From: Kitasatospora humi
GTDB lineage: Bacteria > Actinomycetota > Actinomycetes > Streptomycetales > Streptomycetaceae
Direction: 5' to 3'
Length of the DNA: 59,966 nt
Assembly (NCBI RefSeq): GCF_020907985.1
Contig: NZ_JAJJPA010000041.1
Span: 1 to 59,966, forward strand
Below are positions 40,653 through 48,983 of this stretch, one piece after another (the stretch's first letter is position 1; each line of letters starts with the position of its first letter). A program made the position numbers and the translations under genes. The notes under the pieces were generated by a model. It was not told where the DNA came from and did not search any database. It worked only from the letters and a program-made list of their open reading frames with translations.

Positions 40653-41815
40653 CCAGCACGCTCATCACGAACATCGGCACCCTGGTCACCAACGACCCGT
40701 CCCATCCCGGGCTGCTCGGCCTCGTCGAGGACGCCGCCGTGGTGCTGGACGGCTCGGTGGTCACCTGGACCGGGCGGGCCGCCGACGCACCCGCCGCCGA
40801 CCAGCGGTTCGACGCGGCGGGGCGGGCGCTGCTGCCCGGTTTCGTGGACTCGCACGCCCACCTGGTCTTCGCCGGCGACCGCACCGCCGAGTTCAACGCC
40901 CGGATGTCCGGCCAGGCCTACACCGCGGGCGGCATCCGCACCACGGTGGCCGCCACCCGGGCCGCGACCGACGCCGAACTGGACGCCAACGTGGGCCGGT
41001 TCATCGCCGAGGCGCTGCGCCAGGGCACCACCACGGTGGAGTGCAAGTCCGGCTACGGCCTGACCGTGGCCGACGAGGCCCGCGCCCTGCGGATCGCCGG
41101 GGCGCACACCCCGGAGACCACCTACCTCGGTGCCCACGTGGTGGCTCCGGAGTTCGCCGACGACCCGGCGGGCTACGTCGACCTGGTCACCGGCGAGATG
41201 CTGGACGCCTGCGCCCCGCACGCCCGTTGGGTGGACGTCTTCTGCGAGCGCGGCGCCTTCGACGGCGACCAGGCGCGGGCGGTCCTGACCGCCGGGCTGG
41301 AGCGCGGGCTGGTGCCCCGGGTGCACGCCAACCAGCTCGGCCACGGGCCGGGCGTGCAGCTGGCGGTGGAACTGGGGGCCGCCTCGGCGGACCACTGCAC
41401 CCACCTGACGGATGCCGACGTCGCCGCGCTGGCCGACTCCACCACGGTGGCCACGCTGCTGCCCGGTGCCGAGTTCTCCACCCGGGCGCCCTACCCCGAC
41501 GCCCGCCGGCTGCTCGACGCCGGTGCCACCGTGGCGCTGTCCACCGACTGCAACCCGGGCTCCAGCTTCACCAGCTCGATGGCCTTCTGCATCGCGGTGG
41601 CCGTGCGCGAGATGGGCATGACCCCGGACGAGGCCGTGCACGCCGCCACCGCCGGCGGCGCCCGCGCGCTGCGCCGCACCGACGTCGGCCGGATCGCCCC
41701 CGGCGCCCGCGCCGACCTGCTGCTGCTGGACGCGCCGTCACCGGTGCACCTCGCCTACCGCCCCGGCGTCCCGCTCACCGCCGCCGTGTGGCGGGCGGGC
41801 GTCCGGGAGGTGTGA
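40649..41815 (+). CDS. hutI: Imidazolonepropionase
   Basis: A 388-residue amidohydrolase that opens 4-imidazolone-5-propionate to N-formiminoglutamate. Metal ligands are in LPGFVDSHAHLVFAGDR (HxH), VHANQLGHGPG, SADHCTHLTDAD and the C-terminal LSTDCNPGSS. Substrate Tyr/Arg in ECKSGYGLTV are in place. The true start is ATG 40649 (ATGA overlap with hutF); the long upstream extension of this frame is hutF sequence in another frame. Last gene of the operon, followed at once by a strong terminator. Confidence 0.95.
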   Translation: MTSTLITNIGTLVTNDPSHPGLLGLVEDAAVVLDGSVVTWTGRAADAPAADQRFDAAGRALLPGFVDSHAHLVFAGDRTAEFNARMSGQAYTAGGIRTTVAATRAATDAELDANVGRFIAEALRQGTTTVECKSGYGLTVADEARALRIAGAHTPETTYLGAHVVAPEFADDPAGYVDLVTGEMLDACAPHARWVDVFCERGAFDGDQARAVLTAGLERGLVPRVHANQLGHGPGVQLAVELGAASADHCTHLTDADVAALADSTTVATLLPGAEFSTRAPYPDARRLLDAGATVALSTDCNPGSSFTSSMAFCIAVAVREMGMTPDEAVHAATAGGARALRRTDVGRIAPGARADLLLLDAPSPVHLAYRPGVPLTAAVWRAGVREV

Positions 41816-41835
41816 CGGCCGGTCAACGCAAGGTG

Positions 41836-41864
41836 GGCCGGCACCCCCCGGGCGGGTGCCGGCC
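41836..41864 (+). terminator. hut operon terminator
   Basis: GGCCGGCACCC (41836-41846) pairs perfectly with GGGTGCCGGCC (41854-41864) around a 7-base loop, 21 bases after the hutI stop. Confidence 0.85.
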
Positions 41865-41953
41865 ATCACCTGGAGACGATCTTGCAGCCCATCGCCGCCC
41901 AGCACCATCCGCCGATCGACGGGGCCGATCGGCGGGGGCGGGCGGAGTGACCG

Positions 41954-42517
41954 TCAGCGCGGCGCGTACCGCTTGAACTCGCCCGAGTCGATCACCCAGT
42001 CGCCGACCTTCACCTGGTCGCCGAAGACGTAGTCGTGGGTGGCCCGGTAGCGCGGCCCGTCCGGCCCGTCCGCCGGGTCGCTGCACACCCGGACGGTGCC
42101 CTTGCGGGGGTCGATCAGGAGGTAGAGCGGGATGCCCATCGCGGGGTAGTCCCGCATCTTCTCCACGTAGTCGTTGGAATGGTTTGACGGCGAGACCACC
42201 TCGGCGACCAGCAGCAGCACACGAGGGTCGATCTTGTCGTCGAACTCTTCGAGGACCGCCTCCGAGGCGACGATCAGATCAGGCATGCGCAGTATGCCCA
42301 GAGCCGGGTCCTCGATGTCGCCGCCGGTGAGGGCCACCAGGTCGCCGGTCAGTTGGTGGTCCAGCTGGCGCCGCAACCGCATGGCATTCAGCTCATGGGG
42401 CGTGGACGACGACATCACCATGGTGATCGCGCCATCCCGGATCTCGATCTTCCGGACCAGGTCGCCGTACTGCTCCATCAGCTCGTCGGCGACGGCCCGG
42501 AGCCGCGCGTAGTTCAC
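41954..42517 (-). CDS. Uma2-family PD-(D/E)XK protein
   Basis: A 187-residue DUF820/Uma2 protein starting at GTG 42517. Core marks are KIEIRDGAITMVMSSSTPH, LRMPDLIVASEAVLEE (catalytic Asp in PDLIV), LLLVAEVVSPSNHSND (Glu-x-Val) and KMRDYPAMGIPLYLLIDPRKGTV. It differs in sequence from the Uma2 protein at 35677, so the two are not a recent duplication. They bracket the hutU-hutI operon. Suspected nuclease; no partner gene visible. Confidence 0.82.
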   Translation of the reverse strand: MNYARLRAVADELMEQYGDLVRKIEIRDGAITMVMSSSTPHELNAMRLRRQLDHQLTGDLVALTGGDIEDPALGILRMPDLIVASEAVLEEFDDKIDPRVLLLVAEVVSPSNHSNDYVEKMRDYPAMGIPLYLLIDPRKGTVRVCSDPADGPDGPRYRATHDYVFGDQVKVGDWVIDSGEFKRYAPR

Positions 42518-42595
42518 GCCGCTCAGCGTAGTCGCCCGGACACGCCGGTGGCCCGGCACGCGGATCGCGTGCCGGGCCACCTGGGGCGGGGTGCG

Positions 42596-44107
42596 TCAGT
42601 GCACGTCGCCCATGAGCCGGATGACCTTCTTGCGGTACATCACCAGGGCCACACCGGCGATCAGGGCGGCGACGCCCTGGATCGCGAAGTACCAGGTGGA
42701 ACCGGTGGCGTTGCCGAGGCCGAGCTGGAGGACGGCGGCCACGCAGTCACCGGCGGTGACGGCGAGGAACCAGACGCCCATCATCTGGCTGGCGTACTTG
42801 GCCGGGGCCAGCTTGGTGGTGACCGAGAGGCCGACCGGGGAGAGGGTCAGCTCGCCGACCGTCTGGACCAGGTAGACGAAGGCCAGCCAGAGCGGCGTCA
42901 CCTTCACGCCACCGGAGGCCGCGGCCATCGCCAGCATCATCACGATGAACGAGGCGCCGATCATCAGCAGACCGATCGCGAACTTCATCGTGGTGCTGGG
43001 GTTCTTGGACCGGCGGGACAGCCAGACCCAGAGCCAGGCGAAGACCGGGGCCAGCGCCATGATGTAGAGCGGGTTCAGCGACTGGAACCAGCTGGACGGG
43101 AAGTGGTGGCCGAAGAGCGACAGGTTGGTGCTGTCGTCGGCGAAGACGCTCAGCGTGGAGCCGGACTGGTCGTAGATCATCCAGAACACGGCGGCGACCA
43201 CGAAGAACCAGATGTAACCGCTGATCTTCGACTGCTCGGTGGCGGTGAGCTCCTTGTCCCGCTTGAAGCGGGCGAAGACGGCCACCGGGATCGCGATGCC
43301 GGCGATGGACAGCGGCCAGACCGCCCAGTCGATGGTGAACTGGCCGGAGACGGCCAGCACGCCGTAGAAGACCGCGGCCGCGGCCAGCCACAGGCCGCCC
43401 TTGCGCAGCAGGGCACCCTTCTCGGCAGCGGTGAGGGGCGAGCTGACCTCGTCGCTCTTCGCGCTCAGGTGGCGGCTGCCCAGCAGGTACTGGGTCAGAC
43501 CCAGGGCCATGCCGATACCGGCCAGGGCGAAGCCCAGGTGCCAGTTCACGCTCTGGCCGACGGTGCCGATGACCAGCGGGGCGGCGAAGGCACCGAGGTT
43601 GATGCCCATGTAGAAGATGGTGAAGCCGCCGTCCCGGCGCGGGTCGTTCGGCCCGTCGTAGAGGTGGCCGACCATCGTGGAGATGTTGGCCTTCAGCAGG
43701 CCGGAGCCGACCGCGATGAAGACCAGGCCGACGAAGAAGCTCGCCTCGACCGGCACGGCCAGCAGGAAGTGGCCGATCATGATGATCGTGCCGCCCAGCG
43801 CCACGGTCTTGCGGGCGCCGAGGAAGCGGTCGGCGATCCAGCCGCCCGGAAGGGCGAGCAGGTACACCATGGCGTTGTAAACGCTGTAGATCGCGGTCGC
43901 CAGAGCGACCTTCATTCCCAGGCCGCCGTGGTTGGTGCCGGCGACCATGTAGAGCACCAGCAGGGCTCGCATGCCGTAGAAGCTGAAGCGCTCCCAGGTC
44001 TCGGTCATGAAGAGCGTGGCGAGTCCTCGGGGGTGCCCGAAGAAGGTCTTGCCGCCAGAAGGAGCGCCCGGCTTGCGGCCGGCGTCCAGGGTGGTGGTTG
44101 ACGCCAT
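42596..44107 (-). CDS. POT/PTR-family proton-dependent oligopeptide transporter
   Basis: A 503-residue major-facilitator protein with about 14 membrane helices. The POT motif ETWERFSFYGMRALLVLYM (ExxERFxYY type) is in helix 1, and the family signature FTIFYMGINLGAFAAPLV is in helix 5. It imports di- and tripeptides with protons across the cytoplasmic membrane. ATG 44107 (MASTTTLDAG) is used; the frame extends 15 codons further without support. It stands alone and is divergent from the two-component system, sharing a 499-base control region with two palindromes. Confidence 0.93.
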   Translation of the reverse strand: MASTTTLDAGRKPGAPSGGKTFFGHPRGLATLFMTETWERFSFYGMRALLVLYMVAGTNHGGLGMKVALATAIYSVYNAMVYLLALPGGWIADRFLGARKTVALGGTIIMIGHFLLAVPVEASFFVGLVFIAVGSGLLKANISTMVGHLYDGPNDPRRDGGFTIFYMGINLGAFAAPLVIGTVGQSVNWHLGFALAGIGMALGLTQYLLGSRHLSAKSDEVSSPLTAAEKGALLRKGGLWLAAAAVFYGVLAVSGQFTIDWAVWPLSIAGIAIPVAVFARFKRDKELTATEQSKISGYIWFFVVAAVFWMIYDQSGSTLSVFADDSTNLSLFGHHFPSSWFQSLNPLYIMALAPVFAWLWVWLSRRSKNPSTTMKFAIGLLMIGASFIVMMLAMAAASGGVKVTPLWLAFVYLVQTVGELTLSPVGLSVTTKLAPAKYASQMMGVWFLAVTAGDCVAAVLQLGLGNATGSTWYFAIQGVAALIAGVALVMYRKKVIRLMGDVH

Positions 44108-44452
44108 CAGTGGTTGTTCCTTGCCTGACTGTATGGGACGCCCCCGCCCCAAGGGGATGGTGGGCGGGGGACGTGCTCACACGGTGTAGTCCTGCTCGCT
44201 GCTCGGGCAGGGGCACCGCGGTGCGTGCCGCGGGGACTTAGCCACTGTACGTCGCGCTATTCCACGACATGACGGGACAAAAGACACCGGGTGAATAACA
44301 GAAGGATCAAGGCGGCCCCGACTGGGTGCGGAAATCGATGGTAATGCAGCGCTGGCTCCTTCGAAGACAAGGTCGAATAGAGGCAACTCTGTCCGCTGCG
44401 GGTGTGGCACCGAAGGCCGACCGTTATCTGATCTTGGTTTGGCGACTACCGA

Positions 44453-44470
44453 CTGTGAACTAGTTCACAG
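44453..44470. promoter_or_regulatory. Perfect 18-bp palindrome, CRP- and Rex-like
   Basis: CTGTGAACTAGTTCACAG is a perfect palindrome 137 bases before the response-regulator start. Its inner 16 bases fit both the CRP consensus TGTGA-N6-TCACA and the Rex type TGTGAA-N4-TTCACA. Confidence 0.6.
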
Positions 44471-44482
44471 CCATCCGGGGCT

Positions 44483-44498
44483 GTTCATACGTTTGAAC
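44483..44498. promoter_or_regulatory. Second dyad with GTTCA/TGAAC arms
   Basis: GTTCATACGTTTGAAC is a 16-base near-palindrome (one mismatched pair) whose centre is 29 bases from that of the neighbouring palindrome. It shares the GTTCA half-site but in the opposite (everted) arrangement. Confidence 0.45.
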
Positions 44499-44606
44499 GG
44501 GTGGGTCGCCCTCGCGCCGTTCGAGCGACGCGCGCCGGGCGCGTGCACCGTTCACCAGGCGGCCGGGGACTGATCGAGGGGCCGTGGGCCGACTACCATC
44601 GCCCCC

Positions 44607-45281
44607 ATGACCTGTGTGCTGCTCGCTGAGGACGATCCGGCAATCTCCGAACCGCTGGCCCGTGCGCTGCGTCGCGAGGGCTACGAGGTACTGGTCCGTG
44701 AGGACGGCCCGGCCGCTCTGGAAGCGGGCCTGGAGGAGGAGGTCGACCTGATCGTCCTCGACCTCGGCCTGCCCGAGATGGACGGCTTGGAGGTCTGCCG
44801 CCGGCTGCGCGCCGACGGTCGCAGCTGCCCGGTGCTGGTCCTCACCGCCCGGGCCGACGAGGTGGACACCGTGGTCGGCCTGGACGCCGGCGCCGACGAC
44901 TACGTGACCAAGCCGTTCCGGCTGGCCGAGCTGCTCGCCCGGGTCCGGGCCCTGCTGCGGCGCGGCAACGTGGACTCCCTCTCCACCGGCGCGCACGGCG
45001 TGCGGATCGACATCGAGTCGCACCGCGCCTGGGTCGGCGAGGAGGAGCTCACCCTCTCCGCCAAGGAGTTCGAGCTGCTGCGGGTGCTGGTGCGGGACGC
45101 CGGCCGGGTGGTGACCCGGGAGGACATCATGCGCCAGGTCTGGGACACCACCTGGTGGACCTCGACCAAGACGCTGGACATGCACATCTCCTGGCTGCGC
45201 AAGAAGCTCGGCGACGACGCCACCAACCCGCGCTACATCGCCACCGTGCGCGGCGTCGGCTTCCGCTTCGAGAAGAACTGA
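44607..45281 (+). CDS. OmpR/PhoB-family response regulator
   Basis: A 224-residue regulator. The receiver domain has acidic pocket EDD (8-10), phosphorylated Asp in LIVLDLGLPEMDG (about 51), Thr in VLVLTARA and Lys in DDYVTKPFR. The C-terminal winged HTH (about 130-222) has LTLSAKEFELLRVLVRDAG and the tail helix TLDMHISWLRKKLGDD, followed by YIATVRGVGFRFEKN. It is followed after 66 bases by its histidine kinase. Signal and targets are not known; the pair is conserved beside purK/purE in streptomycetes as I recall. Confidence 0.93.
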   Translation: MTCVLLAEDDPAISEPLARALRREGYEVLVREDGPAALEAGLEEEVDLIVLDLGLPEMDGLEVCRRLRADGRSCPVLVLTARADEVDTVVGLDAGADDYVTKPFRLAELLARVRALLRRGNVDSLSTGAHGVRIDIESHRAWVGEEELTLSAKEFELLRVLVRDAGRVVTREDIMRQVWDTTWWTSTKTLDMHISWLRKKLGDDATNPRYIATVRGVGFRFEKN

Positions 45282-45347
45282 CGCACCGCTGGATCCGGCG
45301 CGCCCACACCGCGCCGGACCGTTGAAAGGGAAGCAGGACCCACCCGC

Positions 45348-46604
45348 GTGAAGCGCCGAATGATCAACTCGCTGCTCGGCGTGGTCCTCGTGGTGGTCAC
45401 GGTGTTCTGCGTGCCGCTCGCCCTGGTCGAGAAGCAGAGCATCACCAGCACCGCGCAGAACCGGGTGGACGCGGCCGCCGTGCGGCTGCTCGGCCTGGTG
45501 GAGGCCCGGCTGGCGGCCGGCGAACCGGTCACCGGTGAGCGGATCGGCACCGGCGTGGTGGAGGGCGACTACGCCGAGATCAGCGTGCCGGGCCGACCGC
45601 CGGTGGCCATCGGCGACCAGCCGACCGGCGGCCGCCCGCTGCACGCCACCGAGACCGGCCCGCACGGGGAGTCGGTGACGGTGGAGCAGTCCCGCCGCGA
45701 CGTCGACCGCGACACCGCCAACATGCTGCTGCTGATCGGCCTGGTGGCGCTGCTGGCGGTGGCGGCCGCGGTGGCGCTGGCGCTCTGGCAGGCCCGCCGG
45801 CTGACCCGACCGCTGATCGACCTGGCGGAGACCGCCGAGCGGCTCGGCTCCGGCGACCCGCGCCCGCGCGACCGCCGCTACGGGGTGCCCGAACTGGACC
45901 GGGTCGCGGAGGTGCTGGACGGCAGCGCCGAGCGGATCGGCCGGATGCTCACCGCCGAGCGGCGGCTCGCCGCCGACGCCTCGCACCAGCTGCGCACCCC
46001 GCTGACCGCGCTGTCGATGCGGCTGGAGGAGATCACCACGCTGGCCCACCAGCCGGAGACGGTGCGCGAGGAGGCCACCATCGCGCTGCAGCAGGTGGAG
46101 CGGCTGACCGACGTGGTGCAGCGGCTGCTCACCAACCAGCGCGACACCCACGGCCCGTCGGCCGGCGGCTTCGACCTCGACGAGGTGGTCAAGCAGCAGG
46201 CCGAGGAGTGGTCGGCGTCACTGCGCGGCACCGGGCGGCGGCTGGTCACCGAGGGGCTGAGCCACGTGCACGCGACGGGCACCCCGGGCACGGTCTCCCA
46301 GGTGCTGGCCACGTTGATCGAGAACTCGCTGATGCACGGCGGCGGCACGGTCACCCTGCGGGTGCGGCCGTCGGGCAGTTCGGTGGTGGTGGAGGTCCAG
46401 GACGAGGGCCAGGGCGTGCCGGCCGAGCTGGGCAACCGGGTCTTCGAAAGGGCCGTCAGCGGGCGCAACTCCACCGGCATCGGCCTGGCGGTGGCCCGCG
46501 ACCTGGCCGAGGCGGACGGCGGGCGGCTGGAACTGCTCTCGCTCAAGCCGCCGGTCTTCGCGCTCTTCCTGCCGCGCGGCGGCGCGGTGGTGAAGTCGGA
46601 CTGA
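45348..46604 (+). CDS. Sensor histidine kinase
   Basis: A 418-residue membrane kinase. Transmembrane helix 1 is at about 8-26 (LLGVVLVVVTVFCVPLALV). A 95-residue external sensor domain follows, and helix 2 is at about 126-147 (MLLLIGLVALLAVAAAVALAL). A HAMP linker, the H box ASHQLRTPLTALSMRLEEI (His about 211) and a HATPase domain with N box LATLIENSLMHGGG, G1 VQDEGQGVP and G2 STGIGLAVARDLAEADGGRLEL complete it. GTG 45348 follows an AAAGGGAAG site. Pairs with the OmpR-type regulator upstream. Confidence 0.93.
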   Translation: MKRRMINSLLGVVLVVVTVFCVPLALVEKQSITSTAQNRVDAAAVRLLGLVEARLAAGEPVTGERIGTGVVEGDYAEISVPGRPPVAIGDQPTGGRPLHATETGPHGESVTVEQSRRDVDRDTANMLLLIGLVALLAVAAAVALALWQARRLTRPLIDLAETAERLGSGDPRPRDRRYGVPELDRVAEVLDGSAERIGRMLTAERRLAADASHQLRTPLTALSMRLEEITTLAHQPETVREEATIALQQVERLTDVVQRLLTNQRDTHGPSAGGFDLDEVVKQQAEEWSASLRGTGRRLVTEGLSHVHATGTPGTVSQVLATLIENSLMHGGGTVTLRVRPSGSSVVVEVQDEGQGVPAELGNRVFERAVSGRNSTGIGLAVARDLAEADGGRLELLSLKPPVFALFLPRGGAVVKSD

Positions 46605-46605
46605 A

Positions 46606-47133
46606 TCAGCTGTTGCTGTACTGCTGAACCGGCTGGTCGGCGAGGATCCGCTCGGCCTGGGCGACCACGGTCGGCTCGGTCAGCTCGGGCATCGTCTTGA
46701 ACACCCAGGTGCGGTAGGAGAAGAAGCGGAACAGCGTGGCGATCCCGGTGCCGACCACCTTGGAGCCGTTGTAGGCGACGGTGCCGGTCATCGCCAGCGT
46801 GTAGGTGGTGAACCAGACGGTGCCGTTCTCGATCAGCAGGCCGATGGCGCTGAACAGCAGGAAGAGGGTGATCTCGCGGCGGCGCGAGGCGGCGTCGCTG
46901 TCCCGGTAGACCCAGTAGCGGTAGCCGACGTAGTTGGCCGCGATCGCCACGATGGTGCCGATCACCGAGCAGCGCACCGGAGCCCAGTGGGTGGCGTGCA
47001 GCACGGCGTTGGAGACCCCGAAGTTCACGGCGATGCCGCCCAGACCCACTATCGCGAACTGGAGCACCTCTCCGGAGGCGCCGCGCAGCCGCTGGACGAG
47101 GGAGGGGCGTCGATGTGCACCGGTCTTGGTCAT
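46606..47133 (-). CDS. GtrA-family membrane protein
   Basis: A 175-residue protein with four membrane helices in the GtrA pattern: QFAIVGLGGIAVNFGVSNAV, then SVIGTIVAIAANYVGYRYWVY, FLLFSAIGLLIENGTVWF and a last helix ending in RFFSYRTWVFK. The motif NYxxxRxWVF appears twice in related form, as is normal. GtrA proteins are thought to flip polyprenyl-linked sugars for cell-envelope glycosylation. Start ATG 47133. Its stop is 1 base from the stop of the histidine kinase, with which it converges; it is divergent from purK. Confidence 0.9.
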   Translation of the reverse strand: MTKTGAHRRPSLVQRLRGASGEVLQFAIVGLGGIAVNFGVSNAVLHATHWAPVRCSVIGTIVAIAANYVGYRYWVYRDSDAASRRREITLFLLFSAIGLLIENGTVWFTTYTLAMTGTVAYNGSKVVGTGIATLFRFFSYRTWVFKTMPELTEPTVVAQAERILADQPVQQYSNS

Positions 47134-47283
47134 CCGAGGAGGTCTCCTGATTCCTGGCACTGGGCGATCCAGGCTACCGGCTCGCCATGAGGGCCCAAGC
47201 GCGGGACGACGCCCCGGGCGCCCCTGCCACGCCCCCGCGCCCGCCGGTGCACCCGCCCCGACCGGCCCGGATATCCTGGCAGC

Positions 47284-48441
47284 GTGACTTTTCCGGGCAG
47301 CGCGAAATTTCCAGTGGTGGGCATGGTCGGTGGCGGCCAGCTGTCCCGCATGACGCACGACGCCGGCATTCCGCTCGGCATCCGCTTCAAGCTCCTCGCC
47401 GACACCCCGCAGGACTCCGCGGCCCAGGTGGTCGGCGAGACCGTCCTCGGGGACTACCGGGACCTCGAGGCGCTGCGGGCCTTCGCGGCCGGCTGCGACG
47501 TGGTCACCTTCGACCACGAGCACGTGCCCACCGAGCACCTGAAGGCCCTGCAGGCCGACGGCGTGGTGGTCCGCCCCGGCCCCGACGCGCTGGTCAACGC
47601 CCAGGACAAGGGTGTGATGCGGGCCAGGCTGGACTCCATCGGGGTGCCCTGTCCGCGGCACCGCCTGGTCGCCGACCCGGCCGATGTCACCGCCTTCGCC
47701 CACGAGGGCTCCGGGTACCCGGTGGTGCTGAAGACCGTCCGCGGCGGCTACGACGGCAAGGGCGTCTGGGTGGTGGCCGACGAGCAGCAGGCGAAGGCCC
47801 CGTTCCTGGCCGGCGTGCCGGTGCTCGCCGAGGAGAAGGTCGACTTCGTCCGCGAGCTGGCCGCCAACGTGGTGCGCTCGCCCAGCGGCCAGGCGGTCGC
47901 CTACCCGGTGGTGGAGAGCGTCCAGGAGGACGGCGTCTGCGCCGAGGTCACCGCGCCCGCCCCCGAGCTCGACCCGGCGCTGGCCGTCGAGGCCCAGGAG
48001 CTGGCCCTGCGGATCGCCGGCGAGCTGGACATCACCGGCCACCTGGCGGTCGAGCTGTTCCAGACCGGGGACGGCCGGATCCTGGTCAACGAGCTCGCCA
48101 TGCGCCCGCACAACTCCGGCCACTGGTCGATCGACGGCGCGGTCACCTCGCAGTTCGAGAACCACCTGCGCGCGGTGCTGGACCTGCCGCTCGGAGACCC
48201 CCGCCCGCGCGCCCGGTGGACCGTGATGGTCAATGTGCTCGGCGGCGACTACCCCGACATGTACCACGCCTTCCTGCACTGCATGGCCCGCGACCCGGGC
48301 CTGCGGATCCACATGTACGGCAAGGACGTGAAGCCCGGCCGCAAGGTCGGTCACGTCACCGTCTTCGGGGACGACCTCGACGACGTGCGCGAGCGGGCGC
48401 GGCACGCGGCCGCCTACCTGAGAGGCACCATCACCGAATGA
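47284..48441 (+). CDS. purK: N5-carboxyaminoimidazole ribonucleotide synthase
   Basis: A 385-residue ATP-grasp enzyme that makes N5-CAIR from AIR, ATP and bicarbonate in purine synthesis. Landmarks are VGMVGGGQLSRMTHDAG at the N-terminus, TFDHEHVP, VVLKTVRGGYDGKGVWVV (ATP loop), ILVNELAMRPHNSGHWSIDG (metal/AIR site) and a C-terminal domain with VTVFGDD. Start GTG 47284. Its stop overlaps the purE start (ATGA), so PurK and PurE are made together and channel the unstable product. Confidence 0.96.
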   Translation: MTFPGSAKFPVVGMVGGGQLSRMTHDAGIPLGIRFKLLADTPQDSAAQVVGETVLGDYRDLEALRAFAAGCDVVTFDHEHVPTEHLKALQADGVVVRPGPDALVNAQDKGVMRARLDSIGVPCPRHRLVADPADVTAFAHEGSGYPVVLKTVRGGYDGKGVWVVADEQQAKAPFLAGVPVLAEEKVDFVRELAANVVRSPSGQAVAYPVVESVQEDGVCAEVTAPAPELDPALAVEAQELALRIAGELDITGHLAVELFQTGDGRILVNELAMRPHNSGHWSIDGAVTSQFENHLRAVLDLPLGDPRPRARWTVMVNVLGGDYPDMYHAFLHCMARDPGLRIHMYGKDVKPGRKVGHVTVFGDDLDDVRERARHAAAYLRGTITE

Positions 48442-48971
48442 GCGTGAGCGACACCCCCCTCGTCGGCATCGCCATGGGCTCCGACTCCGACTGGTCCGTC
48501 ATGGAGGCCGCCGCCCAGGCGCTCGACGAGTTCGAGGTGCCCTACGAGGTCAACGTGCTCTCCGCACACCGGATGCCCCGCGAGATGATCGCCTACGGCG
48601 AGCAGGCGCACACCCGCGGCCTCAAGGCGATCATCGCCGGGGCCGGCGGTGCCGCGCACCTGCCGGGCATGCTGGCCTCGGTCACCCCGCTGCCGGTGAT
48701 CGGCGTGCCGGTGCCGCTGCGCTACCTGGACGGCATGGACAGCCTGCTCTCCATCGTGCAGATGCCGGCCGGCGTGCCGGTGGCCACCGTCTCGGTGGCC
48801 GGGGCCCGCAACGCCGGCCTGCTGGCGGTGCGCATGGTCGCCGCCTTCGACCAGGAGCTGACCGAGAAGATGGTCGACTTCCAGCACGACCTGAACGCCC
48901 AGGCCACCGAGAAGGGCAAGAAGTTGCGCGCCAAGGTGGCCGGTTCCACGTCCTTCGGCTTCGCCAAGTAG
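48438..48971 (+). CDS. purE: N5-carboxyaminoimidazole ribonucleotide mutase
   Basis: A 177-residue class I PurE that moves the carboxyl group of N5-CAIR to give CAIR. The nucleotide-phosphate loop is IAMGSDSDWSVM, the catalytic His is in LSAHRMPREM, and GAGGAAHLPGMLAS, GVPVPLRYLDGMDSLLSIVQMPAGVPVATV follow in order. The last 25 residues are a Lys-rich tail. Coupled to purK by an ATGA overlap; the dipeptidase gene begins 12 bases after its stop and may be co-transcribed. Confidence 0.96.
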   Translation: MSVSDTPLVGIAMGSDSDWSVMEAAAQALDEFEVPYEVNVLSAHRMPREMIAYGEQAHTRGLKAIIAGAGGAAHLPGMLASVTPLPVIGVPVPLRYLDGMDSLLSIVQMPAGVPVATVSVAGARNAGLLAVRMVAAFDQELTEKMVDFQHDLNAQATEKGKKLRAKVAGSTSFGFAK

Positions 48972-48983
48972 TTACATGGGGAG

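Larger units (their letters stand above)
44108..44606. other. 499-base intergenic control region
   Basis: No convincing gene; the short frames have no conserved features. It is less GC-rich than its neighbours (for example around 44270-44450). It holds the divergent promoters of the POT transporter and the response regulator and two dyads, at 44453-44470 and 44483-44498. Confidence 0.7.

Noticed and set aside
44177..44410. 77-codon frame in the control region upstream of the POT transporter
   Set aside because: No ribosome site, no conserved features, and it overlaps likely promoter DNA.
46606..48405. 599-codon minus-strand frame starting inside purK
   Set aside because: Only the last 175 codons (from 47133) encode GtrA; the rest is antisense to purK.
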